Assembly (NCBI GenBank): GCA_033002965.1
Contig: JAURVB010006464.1
Span: 1 to 64,000 of the forward strand
Reading direction: 5' to 3'
Length of the DNA: 64,000 nt
Source: Piper betle
Lineage: Eukaryota > Streptophyta > Magnoliopsida > Piperales > Piperaceae
The first letter of the stretch is position 1. Every line of letters starts with the position of its first letter. A program made the translations under genes and the position numbers. Positions 11,558 to 23,812 of the stretch are shown here, piece by piece. The notes under the pieces were generated by a model. That model did no database searches, was not told the origin of the DNA, and was given only the letters and a program-made list of their open reading frames with translations.

Positions 11558-12050
11558 ATATCTCTAACACCATTTTACATACTTATCTATTTGGGCCATG
11601 TGTATTTTGGTGATGTTAAAGATATGTTGCCACTAACCTCAGATGCAAGTGATGTTGATGTATTCATCATAACAATTACAACAAATCAATTAATAAAACA
11701 AGTACAAAAATTCACATTATAAGTTTGATAGCATATTACCCAACTTAAAAGATAAGTTAGAATACATTTATATTCTATTAAATTATTCCCATAACCACCG
11801 ACAACATATCTTCAACATCATCAAAATACACATGGCCCAAACAAATAAGGATGTAAAATGGTGTTAGAGCTATTTAGTGGGTGGTTATGAAAATTATTTA
11901 ATTGAATATGGGTGTACTCTAACTTATCTTTTAAATTGGGTAATATACTATAAACTTATTATGTGAATTTTAGTACTTGTTTTATTCGTTGATTTGTTGT
12001 AATTGTTATGATGAATGTATCATCACTTCAATCCTAGGTTAGTGGCACGT
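11558..12050. repeat. Interleaved inverted repeats (A-B-A'-B')
   Basis: Block A (about 11558-11630) contains CTCTAACACCATTTTACAT and GGGCCATGTGTATTTTG. Its inverse A' is at about 11803-11875. Block B (about 11634-11802) contains AACAATTACAACAAATCAA; its inverse B' is at about 11876-12050. The order is A, B, A', B', so each arm pairs with one two blocks away rather than forming a simple foldback. The blocks are about 85-95% alike by eye. No coding sequence is seen. It could be a TIR-type DNA element or a piece of a tandem palindromic array. Confidence 0.8.
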
Positions 12051-12174
12051 GTATGAGTCGGTTCAGTAGCCTTAATTCCCTTTCGGGATGACAAAACAGT
12101 TTGATTGGTCTTGCATTGGACCGTTAAGTGAAATGTGACACAATATTATGGCCATACACTTCGATTTGGTTCAT

Positions 12175-12197
12175 TATATATATATATATATATATAT
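12175..12197. repeat. (TA)n microsatellite
   Basis: About 11 TA units interrupt a non-coding stretch (12051-12400) in which I see nothing else recognisable. Confidence 0.95.
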
Positions 12198-12399
12198 CAT
12201 TTGCACATATTTGTACTTCTCTAGGCAAGTGAATAAGTTCTGAGCCTCAGAGAAGAACTAGGAATGTAGAGTGAAGTTGAAGTTGGGGAGGGTTTGCTCT
12301 TTTAGCATGTCCTTTGAGTGAGAGATCACAGCATAGCTTATAGTTTCCTACCTAGAAAGAAGGAATAGAGTAGCTTATAGCTTATAGCTTATAGTAACT

Positions 12400-13136
12400 A
12401 CGACAAAGGGAGCGGACCAAAGTCACTTCTGACTTCTTTCTCTTGCCCAGGCCAAGAGTTCATGCAAAGGCAAAGGCCTTCTTCTTACAACAGCCGGTCG
12501 TGTGGTTCCAAAATTACATAAGGGGATATGTGAGGGAGGTTGAAGGATTACACACCCGTAATTGTGGAATATAGGAGGCTATCAAGTTCAATAAATAATT
12601 GAGCCCAAATGATTGCTAGGTGGCAGCAAAAAATTTTCAGAAAAAAACGGAAGAGAAGAGAAGAAGCAGGAATGAAGAGGAGTTCCTTGCTTTGTCGTAG
12701 TTCTTGCCACCACATCCCTGGCGTCCAGCCCCATTGCTGTTGTTCAGTGTTGCCGAAATCCTCATTGATCCAAGAACTCTAGGAGAATTATTGTCACTGC
12801 ATCACCGCCATAATAAAAGGGGACAAGCAAGGAGTTGCTTCCGTCTACACCTGCCAACAAAAGCTGCCCTTTGTCGGAGTTTGGCACTGCAGAAGTCTTA
12901 CTGCCTACCATGTGCTCGCCATCATGAAGCCTTGTTGCAACATATCTGTTCAAAAGGGGATTTTTCTTTTTTGTAGGCAAAAACAGGGGACGGATCAGAA
13001 TGACTTCTTGCTATTGTTTGCCACCTTCGTCGCCATCTCATCTTGCTGCTGTTGTCATGAAGACGGAGTTTGCCATTGCTTCAAAGAGTCATCGTCTCAT
13101 AGGGACTACAAACACAGCCTAGGTCACCACCATTGG
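12400..13136 (+). repeat. Unidentified dispersed repeat, related to 46905-47330
   Basis: The tract contains GATTACACACCCGTAATTGTG and GGCTATCAAG near 12553-12585. The region at about 46970-47015 has GATTACACGCCCGTAAT and GGCTATCAAG in the same order and spacing. That second copy follows a copia pol remnant, so this may be copia 3' sequence or an LTR. Short open frames exist (for example 12704-12976), but no domain is recognised. The tract is cut at 13136 by a solo LTR and resumes at 16446. Confidence 0.5.
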
Positions 13137-16100
13137 TGTGACACCCTGATTTCGTTTCACCTAAGAACCAGATCGGAAATGTCGTGATCAAGTTGTGTCA
13201 TGTCCAAAGTAGCTACTCTATAAAACTCGATCAGTAATATAGATTGAAGTAACCTTCTTGGAATCAAGAGAATGGAAAACATCGCTAAATATGCGTAAAA
13301 AATACATCAAACATAAGTAAAAGTGCAAAAGAAAACAATTTCGCTAAGCTCAAATGTGTGTTGCGTTTATTTGTCCTCCAACCAAAGCCGACTCAAAATC
13401 ATGAAACCTACATATATAATACTAAAAACATCAATAACGAGTGTTACAGGTCCAGAAATAACTAATAGTCAAATTGGCATAGGATAGATGACCCTCATGT
13501 TAAGTGAAAATATTTATATACTCTTTCATAGTATCTCTAATAAGGGTGTTAATTAGGAGCCATCAACCTCGCACGACAACACCCCTTTCCTATCTCATCT
13601 CATGCTTCATCAACTTTAAAAACTATCCCTTCCGCGAGAACATTACTTTCTTTTCTTTCAACCCTCTACATTCTCTATATCACTCCTAGCCCTAAGTACA
13701 GAGACCGAATACTCTCACGCATGCGCCTTCAGTGCCCTTTAAAACCAGAAGTCAAGGCATGCACTATATTGCAATACTCATAAACCTCCACACTTTTCCT
13801 GGTTTAAGGAATACAAAGGTGGAGTTATCTGAATCCCTCGGGAATGGAATGGATGCTCACTAAATCCAGAGCCCACTTTGACTAGCACATGCCATACCTG
13901 AAGACATGGTAGTCGGTTTTCCTTATCTCACATCTCACAAAAAAACTTGAGAAAATTATATATAGGCCTGAGAAAGGATTTATATAATAGGCCTGAAGGT
14001 TACTTGTAGTGGATCTTGTTTTCTAAAGTAAAATACGTCTTCTTGCAATGGCCTCAAGGGTTATTAATCACGGAAGTAAAATACGTCTAAATGACTCATG
14101 TTAAGTGGGGTTCGATAAAATGACCACTTAATACGACTTACGATCTGAAAATCAAATCAGCAATAAAGTATAGTGATAAGAAGTAAGAAGAGTCCTAACG
14201 AACCAGTGGTCCAAGTTCCAAGCATGACGTCTCCTTTACGGCGAGCTCGGAGTCTAAAACCTACATCGAAACCCACTGTTAAGTAAAATATTATTTGCGT
14301 ATGATGCATGCTCGTGGCGTGTGCTTACATCAGCAATACATCTTAATAAAGAAGACTGTTAAATAAACGTACAACTCAATTTACAACTCGCAAATTGAGA
14401 CATAATAAAGTAACTAACTGATAACAAATAATAAATAAATACATACACTCATGAATAAATAGATAAATAATAAATACATGAAAATAATTAATACTCTAAT
14501 CATAAAATAATAATAACATATACTATATATATACATAGCTAACACGAGTAAATATCTCATATACACGTGCTAGTAAACATATAAATAATTAAATAAATAA
14601 ATACATAATCATACAATAAATAAATAAATAAATAATTAGGTCATTTTAATTAATCATGAATAATAATAATATAATAGTCATTATAGTTATCTAATTCAAA
14701 ATAGACAATTAAATAAAATAAATAATAACATACATGCAATGAACAAATAGATAAGTAAATAAATAAATACAATTTAATAAGCATGAATAAGATTAATATT
14801 AATAAGTAAATATATCAATAACAATACATCATAATGTAAGCACTCATCATATACTGAATATTTAAATAAAAAGAATAAATAATAAATAAATAAATAAATA
14901 AAATCAATTATAACATCAAAATATGCTAAATAATGTAAATATACATCTAAACAAATGTAGGGATTTTCGAAAACGATCGAAAATGAGCTAAACTAGATCA
15001 ACTCATTGAACCAAACCCGTTCAACTGGGTCAACTCGGTTTGGATTAGATAATTTGGTGGCCTGGGTCTACAAGGCTGGTATGGATTGCTGGGCATGGAC
15101 ACGGGCTCGGGCAATTAGGCAGACATGAACGGGTGAACAAGACTTGAGTTGGCGGGCATGAACTAGGGCAGGCGAATGTGAACGGCTGGAAAAAGGGCAC
15201 GAACTAGGGCTGCCTTGACAACGATGAAGATGATGGTGGTGGCGATAGGTGGATTTTCGAAAACGATCGAAAATGAGCTAAACTAGATCAACTCATTGAA
15301 CCAAACCCGTTCAACTGGGTCAACTTGGTTTGGATTAGATAAATTGGTGGCCTGGGTTTGCAAGGTTCGTATGGATTATTGGACATGGACACGGGCTCGG
15401 GCAATTAGGCAGACATGAACGGGTGAACAAGACTTGAGTTGGCGGGCATGAACTAGGGCAGGCGAATGTGAACGGCTGGAAAAAGGGCACGAACTAGGGC
15501 TGCCTTGACAACGACGAAGATGATGGTGGTGGCAATAGGTGGAGTCTAGCCGTTGGTTGTCCAGAAAATGGCTGGAAAAAGGGCAGAATTGCCATAGGTG
15601 AGGCGGTGTCACCAGTGGTGATTGAGGCCGCAACGGTGGTCATTGTGGTATAAAAATGAAGATTTCGTTGAAGGTAATCTATTTGGGAGGTAAGACTTGC
15701 CAGAGGTGGCTTGTCGGCACCAGAAAATGGCTTGAAAGGGTGACGGCTGTGGTGGAATCTAGTTACAAAATCTCTATCACCAGTAGCGCCGGTGGTCATG
15801 AGTGGACCGAATGGAAAGCTTATCATGAGGTGGTCCTGGGAGTACCAATCTGGTGGCTGAGGGTGAGCTAGGACAACTCGTGGCCTAATGGGGCCCACCT
15901 ACGAGCATATGCAATATGTATATGGACGGAAAGCCCGGATTAAGATCGTCCAAAGTCAACACTGACTCGAGTCCTAAAATTGCCTCTATAAGCGGGAATC
16001 AAGACAAAGCTAAATGTGCTTTGTGTCCTCAACTCAATCGGGTGAAAACCTACAACTCAATCAAGCTTGGCCTAAAGGGTCACAATCAAGTGATCCAAAG

Positions 16101-16440
16101 TCCATATGATGCATGCAAAGGAGATGCCATGAAAATTTCAAATTGATACTACACTCTACAATGACCTAAATTTAGGCATATAGCCCTAGATAACCCATAA
16201 AAGTTATTTGTATACCTCGTGTATACAATGATAACTCATTTTTGCTATAGCCTATATCAAACTATCATCTGCATGTTAGGGATACTCAGCTACCATAACA
16301 TATTCATACGGTTATTTGCGCCCCATACTCATTATATGAAAGCTGGTTTAGCTTTAGCTAGGTTGAATCGCCTCAAGACTGGCCCAAACATGGCAAAGCT
16401 ACAAGTGGGTAAAAAACCTAACCTAAAGCTGAGTTTTATA
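13137..16440 (-). repeat. Solo LTR (subfamily C, 3.3 kb) with target duplication
   Basis: On the plus strand it begins TGTGACACCC and ends GAGTTTTATA, the complement of an LTR start. The exact 5-bp duplication ATTGG flanks it (13132-13136 and 16441-16445). It aligns with the LTR at 32863-35906 (CGGAAATGT and CTTGGAATCA-type blocks). No internal element region is present, so it arose by recombination between two LTRs. A 290-bp tandem duplication lies inside. The middle (14400-14950) is very AT-rich with many AAATAAATAA runs. Confidence 0.93.
14961..15540. repeat. 290-bp tandem duplication inside the LTR
   Basis: Copy 1 is 14961-15250 and copy 2 is 15251-15540. Both start GGATTTTCGAAAACGATCG and run through CGGGCAATTAGGCAGACATG to GATGATGGTGGTGGC. 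They differ at only a few sites, so the duplication is much younger than the LTR. Confidence 0.95.
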
Positions 16441-16580
16441 ATTGGAGTCAAGGTGTCGCCGCCAAGTCACCACAATTGGAGCCGGCTTGGTCCCACAAAC
16501 CCTCTAGCTCAATACGAAGTGAAGACCGATTCGTGGAGGGCGGGAAATCCTAAGCCTGAACATATATATATATATATATA

Positions 16581-16883
16581 TCATGGTGCGCTGCTATCGT
16601 GGGCCATTGAATGAAATACAATGGCCCACAGGCATCCAAGCTGCCTGAGACCAACCCAAGGCCCACCTGCCCGACCGCTGGCACCCGAGACCCACCTCGA
16701 CTGCCTGCCTAGGGCGGGCAGGGGAGCCGATGTGGAGGGGTGGTAGTCGTGGCATGGGGTGGTGGCTAGGGGCAGGCAGGGGGACGGGCAGGCTAACTGG
16801 CCTCCACGATGGGGTGGGATATGGTCCGCTGGATCCCATATTAGGTGCGCTGCCTAAAATAGGCAGCACATTACAACAAAATT
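16581..16883. mobile_element. GC-rich element between two TA tracts, with a hairpin at each end
   Basis: The 300-bp GC-rich segment is bracketed by (TA)n at 16562-16580 and 16884-16914. Near the left end is a perfect 11-bp stem (GTGGGCCATTG at 16599-16609, CAATGGCCCAC at 16619-16629). Near the right end is a perfect 8-bp stem (GCTGCCTA at 16849-16856, TAGGCAGC at 16860-16867). GGTGCGCTGC occurs at both ends in the same orientation. It looks like a small element that inserts into TA microsatellites; the superfamily is not determined. Confidence 0.5.
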
Positions 16884-17081
16884 TTATATATATATATATA
16901 TATAATATATATATAGTTATAGTTGAGAGTCAGTTGTTGCCAAAACACCTTACACCTGTGTCATCATCCAAAAAAACATTATCCGTGCTATGTAAAGAAC
17001 ACAAAAAAAAACAAACATGATCCGCGCGCCATTCTCAATCCATTAATATATGAAGACTATATAAAAATAAATATTATCCAT

Positions 17082-17090
17082 TATAAAAAG
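17082..17090 (+). promoter_or_regulatory. Candidate TATA box of the acyltransferase
   Basis: TATAAAAAG lies 115 bp upstream of the ATG at 17205, a normal plant distance for TATA box plus 5' leader. A second TATATAA at 17058-17064 is an alternative. No experimental support. Confidence 0.45.
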
Positions 17091-17204
17091 GCTCCACCAT
17101 TGAGCTATTTGCACTCTTACATAAAGAACTCCAAGATTGTCTTCTAACTAGCCAGTCACCCACGTAACAAGAAGGCGATAATCAATATTGACCCATTGAC
17201 AACA

Positions 17205-18581
17205 ATGGCGCCTTCTTCTCAAATTGAGTTTAATGTGGTAAGGAAGCGACCGGAGCTTCTCCCTACGGCCGAGCCAACTCCGTTCGAGTGGAAAGAGTTG
17301 TCCGACATCGACGATCAAGACGGCTTACGCCTCCATTTGTCTGGCCTTTTCATATACCCACCATCAACCATGTCCATTGTCGGCAGGGACAACGTCGCCC
17401 GGGAGGGCTTGTCCAAGGCTATGGTCTTCTACTATCCATTAGCCGGCCGTATCAGCGAAGGCCCCAACAGAAAGCTCTCAGCGGAGTGCACCGGCGAGGG
17501 CATCATGTACTGCGAGGCCGATGCCGACGTGCGGCTAGAACAACTTGGCTATATCGGAGCACTCTCCATGCCATACCCATTCATGGATAAGGTGATGTTT
17601 GAAACAGTGGATGATGGTATCCTCGGAACCCCCTTGGTGTACTTTCAATCTACCCGCTTTATTTGCGGCGGGATCGTCATCGCCGGATGATACAACCACG
17701 TCATAGCGGATGCCCTGGGGTTTTACATGTCTGTGGCGGCCTCGGCCCAGCTCGCACGCGGCGATGCCGCTCCGACGCCTCTCCCGGTGTGGCAGCGGGA
17801 GCGTCTTCTGTCGCGAGTGCCGCCTCGGGTAACCTTCATTCACCATGAATACATTCACGACAGCCCCAAAACTGAAACTGCAAATCCGCCGGACAGCGAG
17901 GCATGGCCATTGCACTCAATCTTCTTCCCCCACGTCGACGTTGCCGCACTGCGGGCTCAGCTGCTGGGCCATCTCCGAAATTCCGCCACGTCCTTCGAGA
18001 TCATCTCTGCCTGCCTATGGCGGTGCCGGACGGTGGTACTCCGGTTCGCACCCGACGAGTTGGCGGGCTTGATTATCGCCGTCAACTCCCGAACCAAGTT
18101 CGACCCACCTCTTCCTTAAGGGTATTACGGTAACAGCATCGTGCTCCCGATGGCAGTGTCTGAAGCAGGAAAATTGGTGCTAAGCGGTCTAGGGTACGCG
18201 GTGGAGCTGGTGATTGAGGCCAAGGGGAGGGTGACGGAGGAATACGTGAGGTCGGTGGCAGATTATTTGGTGCTCAATGGGAGGCCCCATTACGTAGTGA
18301 GTAATACGTATCTGGTGTCTGACCTCCGACGACTGCTTGAAATGTCCAAATTGGATTGGGGGTGGGGAAAGCCGGAGTACGTTGGGCCGGCGGATGTAGG
18401 GGAGAATGCCATAAGCTTCTTAGCAACTTCAAAAAATGGGGAAGAGGAGAGAGTGGTGGCGCCCATTCTCTTACCCGAATCGGCCGTGGGAAGATTCAAG
18501 TCGGAGGTTAACAAGATGGTTTCGTTTGGTTGCTTGGAGGACGTGAAGCCGAACCGAGATGGATACCTTTCCCGCATGTAA
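17205..18581 (+). pseudogene. BAHD acyltransferase, benzyl alcohol O-benzoyltransferase-like, with two in-frame stops
   Basis: BAHD enzymes move an acyl group from acyl-CoA to an alcohol or amine in the cytosol. One frame runs from ATG 17205 (context ACAATGG) to TAA at 18579-18581, about 458 codons and no intron, the usual size of the family. The N-terminus has PELLPTAEPTPFEWKELSDI and the YPLAGRI box. The catalytic HxxxD is intact as HVIAD about 165 residues in, followed by ALGFYMS. NSRTKFDPPLP and GYYGN follow, then LDWGWG in place of the DFGWG motif. The overall pattern fits the clade using benzoyl- or anthraniloyl-CoA with volatile alcohols; the substrate is inference. TGA at 17688-17690, just before HxxxD, and TAA at 18117-18119 interrupt an otherwise open frame. 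It is the only host gene seen. Confidence 0.93.
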
Positions 18582-18589
18582 TCCATGAC

Positions 18590-19850
18590 GTTTGTGGTTG
18601 TTTCTGTGGGCTTAATTCTTTAGGCCCGTTCAGCTATTAATCATGGCTGTGCTTTCCCGCTATAAAAAAAAAGCATCTAGTCACAGTTATTTAAAAGTAA
18701 GAAATGTTTTCCAGAATATACTCCCATGTAGTCTTATTTACTCTTATTAATAAAAAATCTTATTAATAAAGGAGGAATTACCTAGCACGAGCTTTAACTA
18801 ATTAAAATATAAAAAATAAAAAATAAGTAAAATTAAATTATTATAATTTATTTTCTCGTTAAATTAAAATTTATCTTCAAAATTAATATTTATTATATTA
18901 AATTATTATATTATATCTTATCATTTTGTAAGAATTTCTGTATAAAATAAAAAATTATACATATATATAAATGGGGCGACATCTTGCCTAAGGGAAAAGT
19001 TTTGTTACAGCATACTCTATATAGCAGCTTCTTAATTAGTATAAATTACTATAATTTAAAGAATATAAATACTAATTTCCAAAATTTTTAAATTTTGATA
19101 ATTTACAACTAAGGGGGTGCTACAAGGAGTGTGCTCTAAGTATAAATCTTTTGCCCATTTTTCGGGTCCTCTATTATCTATAATAGAAGGGAGAAGGAAA
19201 AAACCCTCTGCGAATGTCGGACCAAATACACTACTTCGGCCCTCAAACACTTTCTCATCTTTTTCACGCCTTCTCTTTCACGCCCTTCACCACTGGCCCT
19301 CTCCTTCCACACCCCTTCCTTGGGATCGCCCAATATTGAGCACGGCCTCAATGTCCTCTACTTTTATTTTGCCCCTCTAAAGCGTTGCCCTACTGATTTT
19401 GCAATCCTCAACGGACAACTGCAGCGACAACAGCGATTAAAGTATGAAGGCGACGTCAACAATGGCAATCTCAATCAGACGACAAATTATATACAAACAA
19501 GAGAGGCAATGTTTACAAGCATTTTATTTGTTCTTATACCTATTTTATTATTTTGATGACCTTTTCTCTAACAGCCCCTCTGCAACCGCTCTTCCTTGAT
19601 TCTAAAGATTTTTTTTCTCGCGGAAGCTTTTTTTCATTGCTGGAGGTCAGATTTTAATTGTTTTCATACAAAAATTTCATACAACCGTGAGAGGAAAGAT
19701 GGATATTTTTGGAAGATAACGAATCAGCTCTCCTTGCCTTTCTCAATCTTTTTGTCAAAGATGTAAGCTCACATTTAAATTTTTTCGAACAAATTATTTT
19801 GGTATGAGATTAATTAACTAAGCGCTCTTGTGATATTCATCTCATAGCAA

Positions 19851-19888
<38 letters not shown>

Positions 19889-20160
19889 TCCTTTTAATTT
19901 GCTAGGAAAAACCCGAGTGATGAATTCAACAATATGTCTATCTAAATTATTTAATGACATGTAACAGAAATACATTAAAATATTATATAATGTGATAATA
20001 ATTTGATATTCTGACTGTTGGCCAGGAATGAGTTATTTATAGATGGATTTGCTATCGTATGACAGAGTAAAATTAATAAAATTTTCTTCAAATAAAATTG
20101 ATGCAGATGTAGGTATAAGATAATAGTATCTTCCTTTGGAAGTGGTTGGTTAACCTAAGG
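18590..20160. other. AT-rich region without recognisable genes
   Basis: Downstream of the acyltransferase the sequence is AT-rich with scattered short direct repeats such as TTATTAATAAA twice near 18747-18772. Short open frames around 19117-19550 show no domain. A long (TA)n run occupies 19854-19886. I see no gene here. Confidence 0.7.
19854..19886. repeat. (TA)n microsatellite
   Basis: About 16 uninterrupted TA units. Confidence 0.95.
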
Positions 20161-20188
20161 TTTGACCATTTCAATTGTCTCCTTGAAA

Positions 20189-20404
20189 TTAGTTAATTAT
20201 ATTATCTTGATCTAACTCCTCGTTAACTAGTTTAATGGACTTAGAGATCTTAAGTGATCCTAGTTGTTTTGTTAGTTTTTCTAAAAAATCTTTATTTAAA
20301 GGGGTACTAGTATGAAATCCTTTGCTTAACATAAGTAGTGGCTTTATGAATACTGGTTTAATATCCTCTAATTTTTCCTTACCTTGGTAAGAATCTTTCT
20401 TCAA
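20189..20404 (-). pseudogene. Pararetrovirus polyprotein fragment (between movement protein and coat region)
   Basis: A 71-codon open frame on the minus strand (IKPVFIKPLLMLSKG, then KDFLEKLTKQLGSLKISKS) lies downstream, in minus-strand sense, of the movement-protein pieces. By itself it is not diagnostic. Its place in line with the viral pieces at 20673-20997 and 23813-24402 suggests it is part of the same polyprotein, near the coat-protein start. The stretch 20405-20672 has several stops in every frame. Confidence 0.4.
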
Positions 20405-20672
20405 TATGAGAAAGATGAGAAGAGATAGTTTGTAACTATAATGAATATAATTATTTTATTTTATAACTATAGATATACTATAGTTACCTTTTTAGGTTCT
20501 ACCTTAAAAAAGACAATTGCTTTGACATTATCATAGTTAATATTATCGACTGTGGTTGCTTACTAGTTACATTCTTTCCATCACTCATTTTTGATACCCT
20601 TATTTCTTTCTAGACAAGAATTTGAGAAGAAAAATAATGAGATTTGAACAGGTTAAAAAATGATATTTAATA

Positions 20673-20997
20673 TCATATTTTATTTAAATATTTATAATAT
20701 TTTTCTTTAAGTATCTTTAATTGCTCATTAGTATAAGTATTAAAATACCATTTTCTAAAACTATCATATCTCGGAAGATTAAACTCTGCAGAACATTTTT
20801 CTCTCTCAGGCTTAAGTTTTATAATATTAACATGAAACGGCATCTCAGAGAAAGTAGGTTCGTCAATGTAAATCCCATGGGGCATTTGTTGAGTAGAGAC
20901 GTAAGTCCCTTTTACACCAGAAGAAGTAGAGTTATCTAAAGATTTATTAACTGATGTAGATGTACTTTCTTTTATTTTATTTAAGACGATCTCTACA
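20673..20997 (-). pseudogene. Pararetrovirus polyprotein piece after the movement domain
   Basis: An open minus-strand frame of about 105 codons carries VKGTYVSTQQMPHGIYIDEP and FNLPRYDSFRKWYF, ending in a stop at 20673-20675. Its upstream end is the target site (CTACA) of the solo LTR at 20998-23807. The piece beyond that LTR (23813 and up) joins it in the same coding direction. The motif style, a Lys-rich tail and an aromatic RKWYF box, suits the region after the 30K movement domain in Caulimoviridae polyproteins, but that assignment is inference from order. Confidence 0.6.
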
Positions 20998-23807
20998 TGT
21001 AACACCCTGTTTCGGCTCACCCGTGAACTAACCCGGAAATGTCACCAGCGACCGAACCGTTCGCTAATCTACTAGATTCGGTTAAGCCGACCCGGATCTA
21101 CTCTCGGCGTCTCAAGATGGAGATGCAAATATGAAATGCATGAATGGGAACAATTGGATTCTAACGGAGTCCTACATGCATGCTCATGACGTACAAGCAA
21201 AATCAAGACAAAACAACAAATGAGAAACCAAAAGAAAATATATACTATTTTATGAAAATACGATAACACATAATAATCTACCATGACATTCAATCATTAT
21301 CTCATTCATTTTTACCTGAGCCGAGTCTGAACTCGAAGGCTCCCTACTCATTCATATTTATCAGTTTGTTTCATAGCAAGTAATTCATTCAAACAAACAC
21401 ATCAAAATTATCATTTACATAACAATAACACACCATCATTATACATTACACGCGGCAGGTACATGTGTGCGCGGTTCCGTGCTGCTCCTCCGCAGTCCCG
21501 ACAGCTTTCATCGCTCGCATTCCTCACCTACATATATATAGAAAAACCGTCAGTAACGAGTGTTACCGGCCCGAAAAATAACTAATATCAATCCGGCACA
21601 GGAGAGCAAACTCTCCTGTTGAATCAAAACCATATACTTCCTCAAGAACTCTCATCAGGGCACATACGGGACCGCCGTCGGCCGTCGCCCTCGGGTCGAC
21701 AGCGTCCCCCTTTCTTTCTCATTCTCATACCTTGGCCATTTCTCTATCGCTTCTCAAATCAAATTTCATTCCTTACCGCCCTCTGCACCTTCCATATTAC
21801 TCCTGGCCTTGAGCACAAAGGCCGAGCACTCTCAGGCAGTCGCCTTCAGTACTCTTTGAACCACAAGTCTAGACATGCGCTGCATTGCAGTACCCGTAAA
21901 CCTCCACACTTCTCCGGGTTTGAGGAACTCAAAGGTGGAGTTGTCCGGATCCTTCGGGAATGAAGTGGGTTCTCCCTAGCTCCAGAGCCCGCTCTTCCGA
22001 GCACACGCCCTATCTGAAGACGTGGCCGCACGTAACCCTCATCCCATCTCTCACCGAAAACACGAAAACTATACATATATAGGCCTGGGTTGGGATTTAT
22101 ACAATAGGCCCGAAGGCAACTTGAGCTGGATCTGAAGTTCAAAAATAAACTCGAGGGATCTCATCTTCGAGGGTTATTAATCCGAAAAAAGGAACTGTTG
22201 GCTAAATGGCCCGAGTTAAGTGGGATCCGATAAAACTCCACTTAACTCGTCCTGCACATGATAAATCAAATATACAATAGAGTAGCGTAAAAACAGAGAA
22301 CGAGTCCTAAACGGACCTGGTAGAAGCTCTAAACGGGTCCACGCGCCTAGGCGGCGAGCTCCTACACCGTACCTACACAATCAAGCTAAAAACTAACACC
22401 CGCATGATGAATCACACATCCTATAGCATGCACAGACACTCAACACAATCACGCATAAATCAACACACATCAACCTATATCAATTCTAGCAAGTTTACTT
22501 AAGCTAGTTTGCATTAGATCATGATCATTACCTAGTTACCCTAATTAGTTTCTTAGCCTCCATTTTTAACACCACTCAATCAAACAAATTTCATAATTTA
22601 TCCTTAATCAAATCTACATTTATATATATTATTATAATACACAATTCACCAATCCTAGCATGCAATTCTAATAATCAATACTTTCAAATAATTAAATTAA
22701 AATAAATTATACCTCGCGTCGTCAAAAATCGGCGACGGCTAGGGTTTCCGTTTCGTGGCTCGAAACTCGAATTCGGCACCTAGCGGCGTCCGAAGTCCGA
22801 TCAGATTGGATCGGGTGCGTTCGGCAGATGATCCGGCGAAATTTCCCACGAATCTAATTTTCCGGCGGTTCGGCAGTGTCGGCAGTTTTCCGGCGATGAT
22901 TCGGGACGGGGCAATTAGGGGGTCTATCGGCACCAGCTCGACGAGCTTGGTTCGATGGTGGTGTCAAACAAAGCAGCCGGGGTGGCGATGGCCATCGGCG
23001 GCGGAGCGAGTGGCGGCGGCGGCGTGCTCCGATCGGGGCTGCGGCCGGCCTCGACGGCGCTCGGGATGGTGGGGGAAATGTTGGCGACAGCGAGGGGGTG
23101 ATCGTTGGGGTCACAGCGGCGGTGGCACGGCCCAGACGGCGGCGAATCGACAAGGGAGGGCGTCGCGGCTTGTGGGGCGATTCCGGCGTCGTGGCGGCGG
23201 CGGTGGCGGTCGTGGCGGCACGGCGATGGCACGGCGGGGCGGGGCGGCGTTGCTTGGCGGCAGTGCGGCGTCGGCGGCGGCGGCGGCAGCACACAACAGT
23301 GGCGGTGGCAAGGGTTTGGGGTGAGGAAGTTGTCGGGGAAGATGAAGGAACGTGCGATGGCATTTTTGTAAATTAAACTTGACTCGAGTCCGACTCGAGT
23401 CAATAATAATAACTATCTCCTAATAAATCCTAAAAAAATCCAAAAAAATTTGGGGAAAATCCCGTAAAATCAAATGAACACAGCAACATCTAAATGATAT
23501 GTTCTATAACTAATAACCCACCTGAATATAATCCAACGCGTCCTAATGCGTTATTCGGCCTAAAACTATTCTGCGATAAAATAAAAATAACAATCAATAC
23601 TGTATACCTCCATATACTTGATAACCCATTTTTCATCATCTTTTAGACGTTATCATCGTACACTTAAGCATACATGACCCTCATCGCTCATAACTCACAG
23701 CTGGCCTCAACTCAGCTCGCGGTCCATGAAGCTGACTCGACTCGAACCAACGGTTGAACCGACTGGTTCACTCCCGTAAAACTCTGACTCGAGTCATGGG
23801 TTTTACA
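20998..23807 (-). repeat. Solo LTR (subfamily A, 2.8 kb) with target duplication CTACA
   Basis: It begins TGTAACACCC and ends GGGTTTTACA on the plus strand. Exact CTACA duplications lie at 20993-20997 and 23808-23812. It contains the TTGACTCGA/TCGAGTCAA pair at 23379-23403. A very GC-rich block at about 22730-23330 has overlapping long open frames on both strands; these look like composition effects. It is inserted in pararetrovirus sequence. Confidence 0.97.
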
Positions 23808-23812
23808 CTACA

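Noticed and set aside
17288..17915. Other-frame open stretches inside the acyltransferase
   Set aside because: They are shadows of the GC-rich BAHD frame, which alone shows family motifs.
22755..23403. Long GC-rich frames on both strands as candidate genes
   Set aside because: They overlap on opposite strands, are low-complexity, and are not kept as proteins in the sister LTRs. They are composition effects.
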